From positions 1 through 5,457 of the forward strand of contig CAZRFK010000106.1 in NCBI GenBank assembly GCA_964599275.1: a stretch of DNA of 5,457 nucleotides. The letters are read 5' to 3'. The notes under the pieces were generated by a model. That model saw only the letters and a program-made list of their open reading frames with translations. It made no database searches and was not told where the DNA came from. Positions 1-5,457 of the stretch are shown here, in pieces (the first letter of the stretch is position 1; every line of letters begins with the position of its first letter). This DNA is from PUMD01 sp964599275 (GTDB lineage Bacteria > Bacillota > Sulfobacillia > SLMV01). The position numbers and the translations under genes were made by a program.

Positions 1-576
1 GTATGAAGGTGTGGAGCAACTGTTAGACGCGCAAGAACCGTTCCTCTTGTTATTGAGCCAATTCAACACCGAACTACCATACTCTCCAATTTTCGGTGAT
101 TTTTCATAATAATTCTCTATATCCAGTTCTGCAAACACTCTCTTCCATTGGTCGTGCTGGGATAATAACCAATACAGGCCGCGGTCGACTTCACAAATGT
201 GAGACACACCTTCTTTGCCAATCTGAGAAGCATCAACAACATGCAGTACTGCATTACAGGAAAAAAGAAGTCTGAAAGTGTCTGCGATTGCATCACGAGT
301 TCTCGGTTGCATGGAAACACTCTTTTGTAAACCAGGCGTATCAAAAAACATCCACGTCTGTGAATCAGTCAGGGAGACAACTGTTCTTTTCACTTCAGAA
401 GTGCTTTCAGATTTCAATAAAGACCTCTGCAACTGCAGGGTCCGGTGTCGACTGTAAGAACGACCTGGCGACAACTCCACCGTAACTTCACTGCCAGCAG
501 TGATGCTGGCTGTTATCTGTCTAAATAGCGAAGTTTTTCCTACTCCTTTTTGTCCCACCATAGCACAGATATTCAC
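1..576 (-). CDS. P-loop GTPase, C-terminus cut off by window edge
   Basis: I read this frame by hand: it starts with GTG at 576-574 and stays open for 192 codons to position 1, so the 3' end is missing. AAGGAG at 585-590 lies 8 nt upstream of the GTG. The start overlaps the TGA of the AAA+ gene as GTGA, which suggests translational coupling. Visible GTPase motifs are G1/Walker A GQKGVGKTS at residues 8-16, G3 DTPG at 79-82 at the end of a hydrophobic strand (MFF), and a hydrophobic strand VLHVVDAS at 110-117. A canonical G4 NKxD is not seen; SQHD at 139-142 (after LL) is a degenerate candidate, with NKRN at 176-179 as a second. The overall plan resembles small Era/TrmE/HydF-like GTP-binding domains, but I cannot assign a subfamily. 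Its place beside an AAA+ ATPase and two flavoproteins suggests a role in assembling or activating a redox complex. That role is inference. Confidence 0.82.
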   Translation of the reverse strand, partial: MNICAMVGQKGVGKTSLFRQITASITAGSEVTVELSPGRSYSRHRTLQLQRSLLKSESTSEVKRTVVSLTDSQTWMFFDTPGLQKSVSMQPRTRDAIADTFRLLFSCNAVLHVVDASQIGKEGVSHICEVDRGLYWLLSQHDQWKRVFAELDIENYYEKSPKIGEYGSSVLNWLNNKRNGSCASNSCSTPSY

Positions 577-1622
577 AGATTTGACTCCTTCAAATCATCG
601 CTGGTGAGGGTCATCAGATCCTCTTTGGATACTGCCCCCTCACCTGCCAACCGGAGTGCCTGCTTTCTCATCGCTCTTTCAATAAGATTACGAACCAGCC
701 GGGCATTTCCTGACTGTTTTTGTTGTCTGCTCGCCGATTCTAATATCGTGCGAAATTGTTCCTGGCCCTCAGTAGATAATTTATACTGCCTATCTCTGAG
801 CATTATTTCTCCAATTTTGAACAGCTCTTCACAGGAGTAGTTTGGGAAGTCGAGGTGCATGGGAAATCTTGACTGAAGTCCTGGGTTCTGCCGCAAAAAC
901 CATTCCATCTCTTTCTGGTAGCCGGCCAGGACGAGAACAAAATCATCTTTTCGATCTTCCATGGCTTTCACCAGGGTGTCTATGGCTTCCTTTCCAAAAT
1001 CCTTTTCTCCACCTCTGGCCAGGGAATACGCCTCATCAACAAACAACACTCCACCTTCCGCCTCATATACTTTCTTACGCGTTTTTTGTGCCGTGTGACC
1101 AATATACTCCCCAACTATGTCTGCTCTTTCAACCTCCACCATGTGCCCTTTCTCCAATATACCTGCGTCAGAGAATAAATGTGAAAGTATCCTGGCTACC
1201 GTTGTTTTCCCAGTGCCAGGATTACCTTTGAATATCATGTGTAGGACCGTATTTTCAATAGTTAACCCCATTTTTTCACGGTACTTTTGAATGGTGGCCA
1301 TGGCAATAATCTCACGCACTGTACTCTTCACTTCTTGAAGACCAATGAGCTCAGAGAGTTTCCCAGCTGCTTCTCCTGCTGGCATTAAAAAATCCGTATT
1401 TGTTGAAGCGGCTGAAGAGGATGACTCTGTGGAAGGCTCCCGCCTCGGCAGAGATTTTCTTTTTCTCTGCTGGACATTGTTTTCCTGTTTATCGCCATCT
1501 TTGGAATCTTGAAAACCTGATGAATGGCCTCGCAAAAGGGAAAATGCCTTGTCGGCAGAAATCTGCCCGCTCTCTAGTAATGATATGATCTTGTTGGGGG
1601 ATACAATACCGGGCATCATCAT
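573..1622 (-). CDS. CbxX/CfqX (SpoVK-like) AAA+ ATPase
   Basis: 349 residues from the ATG at 1622. The frame also opens at a GTG at 1655, but only the ATG has a good ribosome binding site (GGAGGGG, 7 nt away). Numbering from the 1655 start, a short helical N-terminal motif (about 19-43, LLESGQISADKAFSLLR) is followed by a low-complexity, charged, Ser-rich linker (45-88) and then a single AAA+ module. Walker A is GNPGTGKTT (144-152), the pore-loop region is EYIG (183-186), Walker B is VLFVDEA (203-209), sensor 1 lies near LAGY (243-246), the arginine finger is in GLQSRFP (R263), and sensor 2 is in GNAR (R319). The order and spacing match the CbxX/CfqX/SpoVK family, whose members include Rubisco activase CbbX and sporulation protein SpoVK. 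These act as cytosolic hexameric remodelling ATPases. No Rubisco gene is nearby, so a CbbX role is unlikely. The likely substrate is a product of the same operon, which is inference. Confidence 0.93.
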   Translation of the reverse strand: MMMPGIVSPNKIISLLESGQISADKAFSLLRGHSSGFQDSKDGDKQENNVQQRKRKSLPRREPSTESSSSAASTNTDFLMPAGEAAGKLSELIGLQEVKSTVREIIAMATIQKYREKMGLTIENTVLHMIFKGNPGTGKTTVARILSHLFSDAGILEKGHMVEVERADIVGEYIGHTAQKTRKKVYEAEGGVLFVDEAYSLARGGEKDFGKEAIDTLVKAMEDRKDDFVLVLAGYQKEMEWFLRQNPGLQSRFPMHLDFPNYSCEELFKIGEIMLRDRQYKLSTEGQEQFRTILESASRQQKQSGNARLVRNLIERAMRKQALRLAGEGAVSKEDLMTLTSDDLKESNL

Positions 1623-1627
1623 GCTCT

Positions 1628-1634
1628 CCCCTCC
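1628..1634 (-). promoter_or_regulatory. Ribosome binding site fixing the AAA+ gene start
   Basis: Minus-strand GGAGGGG lies with its GGAGG core 7 nt before the ATG at 1622. The upstream in-frame GTG at 1655 has only AT-rich sequence before it and no Shine-Dalgarno match. Three ATG codons in a row (1622, 1619, 1616) follow the site, and the first has the best spacing. Confidence 0.7.
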
Positions 1635-1694
1635 GCTTAAACCTGTTGGTGACACTGAGTTAATATAATGTAAGCAAACTGAGGTGGTGAGATA

Positions 1695-2978
1695 TTAAAG
1701 CGTCTGCGAAAATGCATTTGCTAGGTCAATTTTGCTTATCCGTTCGTCAATCTTATCCTGATCTGTAATGTGCAATCCCATTTTATTCATGCGTTCGAAA
1801 AATACTGAGCCAGCAAAAGTGTAGCTTTTGGTCCAACCCTCTTCGGATTTTAACTCTTCCCGGCCAAACGCTATGAACTCTCCTATAGCCGTTGTTCTAG
1901 GTAGTTGGAGCAGGTCTAATCCTGCAACTTGGCGTGCAGCATTGTGTCCTGCTAACGCACCTGTGCAGATGGCTTCAGTATGACCTACATAGATACCAGA
2001 TTTTTCTCCTGCACAGAACAAATTATTCATCCCATCAACTTTGAGGTGATTGTCACGTGGAGCTATTGCGGTGAAACGAATGGAATTCCCTACGCCCCCT
2101 GCATAGGGATCCTCGAATCTGGCTTTCTCCAATCCTGGAACCTGGCGAAGTTCCTCAAGAGGCATATAGGGTGCCATCAACTTTGCATGACCTGTATCCA
2201 GCAGTATCAAGTTGTGGGCGTATTCCGAAGTAGCATACTGTTGACATGCTTTTGAAGCCAATTTGGATTCACGTACCAATTCTTCCGGTACCGGTACCAG
2301 AGCTACCCCCTGCTGGTGCAGTTCCTGCTGTATCTCCGCAGACAAGGAATCAGTGTTAAGCTTCCCTGAACCGCTCATTGCTCCAGGCACATCAACTCTT
2401 TTAACAGCTGCTCTCTCGGCGACACCCACCAGTGCGGTCAAACTTTTTCTGGGACCAAACGCAGGACACCTCTGAATGCACATTACACACCCGTTACCGT
2501 ACCGTTGACAATTACCCATTGGACCGGAGGTTCCAGTGGCATCGACAAAAACATCAGCAAAAAATGCCTCTCCGGAAGCCTTATAAATGCGCTCTATTCC
2601 TGACCTGGATGTAACCGCATCAACAATCCGCGTAGATAAATGCAGATGTACTCCTGCGTCCTGTAATTTTCTTTTTACCGCAGGCTCAATTGCAGTAATA
2701 TCGTATAGACTGGCATGCTCATGTCCGGGAAACTCGATGTCTTTGTGCCTGCTGACCTGGTCTGTTATGGCAAAAAGCTCTCCTCCACCTCCCAGCATCA
2801 GTCCTTCTTCGGCAGCTGTATACCGTCCATTATTTCGCATAATGCCCCCTACTAACCCTGTTCCCAGGAGCATGTCGGTTTTTTCAAACAAATGCACCTC
2901 TGCCCCGGCGGAGGCTGCTGACAGCGCAGCAGAACACCCTGCCCACCCGCCTCCAACCACAGCAACTTTATAAGTCAT
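1695..2978 (-). CDS. GidA/TrmFO-like FAD-dependent oxidoreductase with four-Cys cluster
   Basis: 427 residues. The N-terminus has a Rossmann dinucleotide site, VAVVGGGWAGCSAAL, with GGGWAG at 9-14 and the acidic strand end HLFEK (29-33). A second FAD-family motif, VDATG, is at 145-149. A C-terminal FAD signature follows (NNLFCAGEKSGIYVGHTEA, 318-336, then GALAGHNAAR at 340-349), very like the GidA/MnmG/TrmFO superfamily. C157, C164, C167 and C171 (C-x6-C-x2-C-x3-C-P) could bind an Fe-S cluster, which would make this an electron-transfer flavoprotein rather than a tRNA methyltransferase. The protein lies close to TrmFO in length, but its partner gene argues for a redox role. The ATG at 2978 is preceded by AAAGGGGGG about 7 nt upstream and overlaps the previous gene by 11 bp. 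The substrate is unknown. There is no signal peptide, so it is cytosolic. Confidence 0.88.
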   Translation of the reverse strand: MTYKVAVVGGGWAGCSAALSAASAGAEVHLFEKTDMLLGTGLVGGIMRNNGRYTAAEEGLMLGGGGELFAITDQVSRHKDIEFPGHEHASLYDITAIEPAVKRKLQDAGVHLHLSTRIVDAVTSRSGIERIYKASGEAFFADVFVDATGTSGPMGNCQRYGNGCVMCIQRCPAFGPRKSLTALVGVAERAAVKRVDVPGAMSGSGKLNTDSLSAEIQQELHQQGVALVPVPEELVRESKLASKACQQYATSEYAHNLILLDTGHAKLMAPYMPLEELRQVPGLEKARFEDPYAGGVGNSIRFTAIAPRDNHLKVDGMNNLFCAGEKSGIYVGHTEAICTGALAGHNAARQVAGLDLLQLPRTTAIGEFIAFGREELKSEEGWTKSYTFAGSVFFERMNKMGLHITDQDKIDERISKIDLANAFSQTL

Positions 2979-3981
2979 CAGAGAACCCCCCTTTCGGACT
3001 GGTGTTGACAGTCTCTTTCCTGAAAATTCGTTCTGGCGGTAAATCTACTTTACAACCTCGGAGCTCTTCTCCATCCTCCATTATGACCCCACAACTACCA
3101 CAGGTACCCTCACCACAAACCATAATACTGTTATTTGAAGCTACCCATTCAGCGCCACTTGGTTTCAGGTTGGAAATCTGTTGGTGAAGGTAATCTCCAC
3201 CAAGGCTGACAAGCAAATCACAGGAGTATTTTGGAATCACAGACATCAAAGAAATTCTCATATCGTTAAGAGGTGACACCAGCAGTTGAACTGAAAAAGC
3301 CTCTGAAGTTAAAGTCGACAGTTCATCCAGTGCGTATATCATGCCATTGTTGCTGGCCTCAATCACAATTGAAACCTCATTGCCGTTTTGCATCAAATAA
3401 TGCGCTACCTTGGGTAGCAGCGATTGACCAGTTCCAGAGCTAACTATAAGGCATTCAGCATCGCTGAATTGAAGCAGACGGCGCCCCCCCCATAAGCCAC
3501 TCAGGAATGGTCCCTTAACATCCCAGACGGCTTTTTCCTGAATCAATGCCCTGGTTTTGGGGCCTCTCACCTCAAATATAATTGACATAGTCTCCGAACC
3601 ATCAATGGTGTATACTGCCATTGGTGTGGCATAGGATTCATTGTTGCGAGTGGACTTAACCATAATGAAACTTCCAGGTTTTTTCAGATCAAACATCCAC
3701 TCTCGAGGCACCTCCAGCATAGCCTGAAAAAGATTATCAGCCAGCTGAGTCATCTTTTTAATTAGTAACGGGCGAAATTGTCTTGAGTTAACAGCACACC
3801 CTGAGCTGATGAATCTCTCGTGAATACACACCCCCTGCCAACTGCAGTCTGTACAATTTTCTTCTCCCTCTCCTCCCACCACTGGACACACCGGGCATTT
3901 GTTTGCTTCAGCCAGGACACACGGACACCAATCAGTACCAGCATCATGACAACCAAGCAAGTATTTTCTTTCTGAAGTCAA
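2968..3981 (-). CDS. PyrK-like FAD/NAD-binding [2Fe-2S] electron-transfer protein, Cys-rich N-terminus
   Basis: 337 residues from a TTG start at 3981, preceded by AAAGGAGG at 7 nt. An in-frame ATG at 4038 would add 19 residues but has no comparable ribosome binding site. Numbering from TTG, residues 11-62 hold nine cysteines (11, 19, 21, 29, 32, 43, 46, 52, 62), a probable metal or Fe-S binding segment. A ferredoxin-reductase-type flavin domain follows (about 72-165), then a nucleotide-binding domain beginning LIVSSGTGQSLLP (178-190). The C-terminus has C289, C294, C297 and C310 (C-x4-C-x2-C-x12-C), the spacing of the [2Fe-2S] site of the dihydroorotate dehydrogenase electron-transfer subunit PyrK. 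No PyrD or other pyrimidine gene is adjacent, so this is probably a PyrK/sulfide dehydrogenase-like paralogue serving the downstream flavoprotein. The reaction is not known. First gene of the operon. Confidence 0.88.
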   Translation of the reverse strand: MTSERKYLLGCHDAGTDWCPCVLAEANKCPVCPVVGGEGEENCTDCSWQGVCIHERFISSGCAVNSRQFRPLLIKKMTQLADNLFQAMLEVPREWMFDLKKPGSFIMVKSTRNNESYATPMAVYTIDGSETMSIIFEVRGPKTRALIQEKAVWDVKGPFLSGLWGGRRLLQFSDAECLIVSSGTGQSLLPKVAHYLMQNGNEVSIVIEASNNGMIYALDELSTLTSEAFSVQLLVSPLNDMRISLMSVIPKYSCDLLVSLGGDYLHQQISNLKPSGAEWVASNNSIMVCGEGTCGSCGVIMEDGEELRGCKVDLPPERIFRKETVNTSPKGGFSDDL

Positions 3982-3988
3982 AATCTTG

Positions 3989-3996
3989 CCTCCTTT
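3989..3996 (-). promoter_or_regulatory. Ribosome binding site supporting a TTG start
   Basis: Minus-strand AAAGGAGG is a near-perfect Shine-Dalgarno sequence, placed 7 nt before the TTG at 3981-3979. It lies inside the reading frame that opens at the ATG at 4038, which argues that the upstream ATG is not the main start. The 19 residues between the two starts show no domain features. Confidence 0.65.
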
Positions 3997-4076
3997 CGCT
4001 GGCGGCACACTACCAAAATATGATTCCCAGAAAAACATGTGTCCTGAAGAGGGGGCATTTTTGCATCGAAGGAAGG

Positions 4077-4106
4077 ATTATGCAGGCACATTAAATGGCT
4101 CACCAA
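4077..4106 (-). promoter_or_regulatory. Possible sigma-70/sigma-A promoter of the operon
   Basis: On the minus strand, TTGGTG (4106-4101) and CATAAT (4082-4077) are separated by 18 nt. The -10 box matches the consensus at 5 of 6 positions, the -35 box at only 3 of 6. A transcript from here would start about 85-90 nt before the TTG at 3981. The position is right for a four-gene operon promoter, but this is a weak motif match in AT-rich DNA. Confidence 0.3.
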
Positions 4107-4141
4107 GACAAGTGGTTATAAGTCAGTCATAGTCGACCCTG

Positions 4142-4284
4142 AAACAGGATTATAGAAAAGCAGGTTCTGATGGTCAGGTATCGCCCTGCCTATCTCGGTG
4201 TTACCAAAAGAACATCCTGTTGAAACCATCCTCTTGTTCCGACGCTTCAGGTGGATCCATCAGGATAGGCATATAATCCTGTTT
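4142..4284. repeat. 143-bp segment bounded by 13-bp perfect inverted repeats
   Basis: AAACAGGATTATA at 4142-4154 is the exact reverse complement of TATAATCCTGTTT at 4272-4284. A second inner pair, GCCTATC at 4188-4194 and GATAGGC at 4264-4270, is also perfect. The octamer AACAGGAT recurs three times: 4143-4150 on plus, and 4214-4221 and 4276-4283 on minus. A further CAGGAT occurs at 4261-4266. No coding capacity is seen. It could be a small non-autonomous element (MITE-like), a structured RNA, or a set of regulator sites upstream of the operon. No clear target-site duplication flanks it, so the MITE reading is weak. Confidence 0.5.
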
Positions 4285-4565
4285 AAGGTAATGGTTGATT
4301 ATAAGAAAACTATGGCAATGACGTTCTACTTTACCCGATGAGATAGCTCAAAAACAAATGGGTTGACACTCCTTCAAATGGATGTTGTATGTGCAAAAAA
4401 ATTGAACCGATATTACATGCAGGAGAGACTTTTTCACGCAACCATTAGAGCTTTGCAGCTGAAAACACGGGGTGACTACTAACTGCATCCACACAGGTTA
4501 TTATCTTCAACCAACGGGGAGTTGTTCAAGTAAAAGCACGAGTAATTTGCTAAAACACCTGTCCT

Positions 4566-4580
4566 ATTTGCGCAGCAAAT
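4566..4580. repeat. Short interrupted palindrome
   Basis: ATTTGC, a 3-nt spacer GCA, then GCAAAT. The size fits a dimeric regulator site or a weak hairpin. The T-rich stretch after it on the plus strand (CTTTTATTATTT) is not enough to call a terminator, as the stem has only six mostly A/T pairs. Confidence 0.25.
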
Positions 4581-4728
4581 CTTTTATTATTTGGTTCATA
4601 GAATCTCGATGTGGCTTTTGCCAAAAAACATCTCACTTTCACGATATTGTAGAACCTCTTCCCCAAAGCAGTGATTCTGTGTCAGAACGGTCCATACCCC
4701 TCCATCTTCAGCAACCGTCCATTTCGGC

Positions 4729-4798
4729 GTTGAGGTTGAGGGGGCGGTTAACCCTCGTCCCCACACCACCGGACATGCGAGTGCGCATCCGGCGGTTC
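4729..4798 (-). ncRNA. Group II intron domains V and VI (catalytic core)
   Basis: Domain V starts GAACCGCC at 4798. The lower stem ACCGCC pairs with GGTGGT (one G-U), then CCGG... pairs with CCGG, a two-nucleotide bulge GT follows on the 3' side, and the upper stem ATGCG pairs with CGCAT. The catalytic triad is CGC (4794-4792), as in group IIC introns. The tetraloop reads CACT rather than the usual GNRA type. Domain VI has the stem GAGGG/CCCTC, a candidate unpaired branch A about 8 nt from the end, and a 3' end CTCAAC. The pairing pattern is a strong diagnostic for a group II intron. Confidence 0.88.
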
Positions 4799-5160
4799 AT
4801 GTACGTTTTCGAAGTTGTTGAGCCTCCGCGAGATGAACCCCTGCCCGTGCCAGAGATGCACTCGGCCCGCCGTCATTTTGGGCTTTGCCTTGTGTGGGAG
4901 ACTCGCCCAGTCCACTGCGCCTGTTCCAAGGTTCGTGTCCCGGCGACACCGGGCCGCAAGGAACTGAACGCGTTACCTCCTCAGATCTTTTCTGCGGGGT
5001 TGAAGTGATTCCCTTCTGCAGTGGGGCCGAACCTACAGGTAGGCGGAAGTCCACCCTCCCACCCTACCTCTAAAGACACCCTCTCAACCCCTCAAACTAA
5101 CACAAGCGTATCTCAGTAGGAACTTTCACCCTTTAGCATCCGTCCGTGCCGGGCGCCCAC
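4729..5160 (-). mobile_element. ORF-less group II intron, IIC type (about 432 nt)
   Basis: Read on the minus strand, the RNA opens GTGGGCGCCCGGCACGG, close to the GTGYG(C)CCGGCATGG opening of group IIC introns such as the Oceanobacillus iheyensis intron. AGGGTGAAAGT-TCCT follows, the usual domain I stem-loop with one G-U pair. Further domain I-III elements include a stem GGTAGG...CCTACC (about 5034-5068), CCCGG...CCGGG (4939-4953) and the segment CTCGCGGAGGCTCAACAAC. Domains V and VI close the intron, which ends CTCAAC at 4729. The domain IV site has no reverse transcriptase ORF: only about 20 nt separate the upstream core from domain V. A minus-strand open frame at 4797-5054 is intron RNA read as protein. 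The interior is richer in G+C than the flanks. The 5' end could also be at 5163; 5160 fits GUGYG better. Splicing would need maturase in trans or self-splicing. Confidence 0.82.
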
Positions 5161-5167
5161 CACGCGG

Positions 5168-5194
5168 AAAGCCCCAGCGAAAAGCTGGGGCTTT
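5168..5194. terminator. Rho-independent terminator-like hairpin at intron 5' side
   Basis: AAAGCCCCAGC and GCTGGGGCTTT form a perfect 11-bp stem with a 5-nt loop (GAAAA on plus). On plus, the GC stem is followed by TTTTAT, a better U-tract than on minus, where it is TTT then CC. It may work in both directions. On the minus strand the stem ends 7 nt before the intron's first nucleotide (5160). Group IIC introns are known to insert just downstream of terminator hairpins, so this probably marks the insertion target. Confidence 0.7.
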
Positions 5195-5457
5195 TATATC
5201 CTGCTGCTATCTTGGGTTACATTCTCAATAGGATACAGAGATATTCGTTACCATTGTGGTGAAAAGTCATCGATTGTGATGAGACAGGTGTATTTTTGAG
5301 CGTTCCCGAATAGGAACCTCTCTGATAAGGCCATCCTTCAGATACAGTAGAAGGCCCGAAAGTTCACCACTATCCGAGCAATTACCCCCTACTCACACAA
5401 AATCCAAATACGCTATTCTGTCTTTGAGAAGTGATCCCAAATTACTCTCGGTATCTT
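5195..5457. other. Region without a convincing gene; inverted repeats and a possible ORF end
   Basis: No start-to-stop frame of useful length is present. GTGGTGAA at 5256-5263 and TTCACCAC at 5363-5370 are perfect inverted copies about 100 bp apart, and GATACAG is repeated directly at 5232-5238 and 5341-5347. A hairpin GAG-c-GTTCC/GGAACCTC lies at 5298-5320. On minus, an open frame enters from the window edge and stops at a TGA at 5395-5393 (about 20 codons, ending DRIAYLDFV). It could be the end of an upstream gene, but it is too short to judge. The repeats could be remains of an insertion sequence end; I do not recognise the element. Confidence 0.3.

Larger units (their letters stand above)
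4107..4728. other. Intergenic region with no supported gene
   Basis: About 620 bp between the operon and the intron. No frame on either strand shows a ribosome binding site with a protein-like sequence. It contains the 13-bp inverted repeat at 4142-4284 and a short palindrome at 4566-4580. An isolated plus-strand TTGACA at 4363-4368 has only a poor -10 (TGTATG) 17 nt downstream. I found no tRNA, rRNA or recognisable riboswitch. Confidence 0.6.

Noticed and set aside
117..344. Minus-strand open frame of 75 codons
   Set aside because: It overlaps the GTPase gene in another frame. The GTPase frame carries the P-loop and DTPG; this one has no motif.
842..1231. Plus-strand open frame of 129 codons opposite the AAA+ gene
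   Set aside because: Shadow of the strongly conserved AAA+ coding sequence; no ribosome binding site or protein-like pattern.
573..1622. Identity as Rubisco activase CbbX
   Set aside because: The family fits, but no Rubisco or Calvin-cycle gene is present and the neighbours are redox proteins.
2587..2973. Plus-strand open frame of 128 codons opposite the FAD oxidoreductase
   Set aside because: Shadow frame of a gene with clear FAD motifs.
2968..3981. Identity as true PyrK of pyrimidine synthesis
   Set aside because: No PyrD neighbour, an extra cysteine-rich head, and a different flavin-domain motif.
4363..4391. Plus-strand promoter (TTGACA then TGTATG)
   Set aside because: The -35 is perfect but the -10 matches at only 3 of 6 positions and no gene follows.
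4472..5008. Plus-strand open frame of 178 codons
   Set aside because: Its second half is the antisense of the group II intron, it has no clear ribosome binding site, and the sequence shows no domain.
4797..5054. Minus-strand open frame of 85 codons
   Set aside because: It lies wholly inside the intron RNA core (domains I-III), where base-pairing explains the sequence; it does not resemble a reverse transcriptase.
4039..5457. CRISPR array, tRNA or rRNA
   Set aside because: No regularly spaced direct repeats, no cloverleaf and no conserved rRNA stretches were seen.

Overview
The window carries a compact minus-strand operon of four overlapping or closely spaced genes. Upstream of it lie about 690 bp of apparently non-coding DNA, then an ORF-less group II intron (also minus strand) next to a terminator-like hairpin, and about 260 bp with no clear gene. 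Strong AGGAGG-type ribosome binding sites, GTG and TTG starts, a SpoVK/CbxX-type AAA+ protein and a PyrK-like iron-sulfur flavoprotein point to an anaerobic, low-to-mid GC Firmicute, most likely a Clostridia member. This is inference from gene style; no marker gene fixes the taxon.

Layout, following minus-strand transcription (high to low coordinates). At 5195-5457 there is no convincing gene. At 5168-5194 there is an 11-bp perfect hairpin of terminator type. At 4729-5160 there is a complete-looking, RT-less intron of group IIC type, with a recognisable domain V and VI at 4729-4798. At 4107-4728 there is an intergenic region holding a 13-bp perfect inverted repeat that bounds a 143-bp segment (4142-4284). 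The operon then runs: PyrK-like cysteine-rich FAD/[2Fe-2S] protein (2968-3981), GidA/TrmFO-like FAD oxidoreductase with a four-cysteine cluster (1695-2978), CbxX/SpoVK-like AAA+ ATPase (573-1622), and a P-loop GTPase running off the window (1-576).

How the genes may work together: genes 1 and 2 overlap by 11 bp and both look like flavin/iron-sulfur electron-transfer proteins, so an electron-transfer module is plausible. PyrK-type subunits normally pass electrons between NAD(P)H and a partner flavoprotein. The last two genes share a GTGA start/stop overlap and encode two NTPases, an AAA+ remodelling ATPase and a small GTPase. That combination suggests NTP-driven assembly, activation or remodelling of the redox pair. 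The pairing is visible in the sequence; the joint function is inference. The intron has no reverse transcriptase, so any mobility would need a protein supplied in trans.
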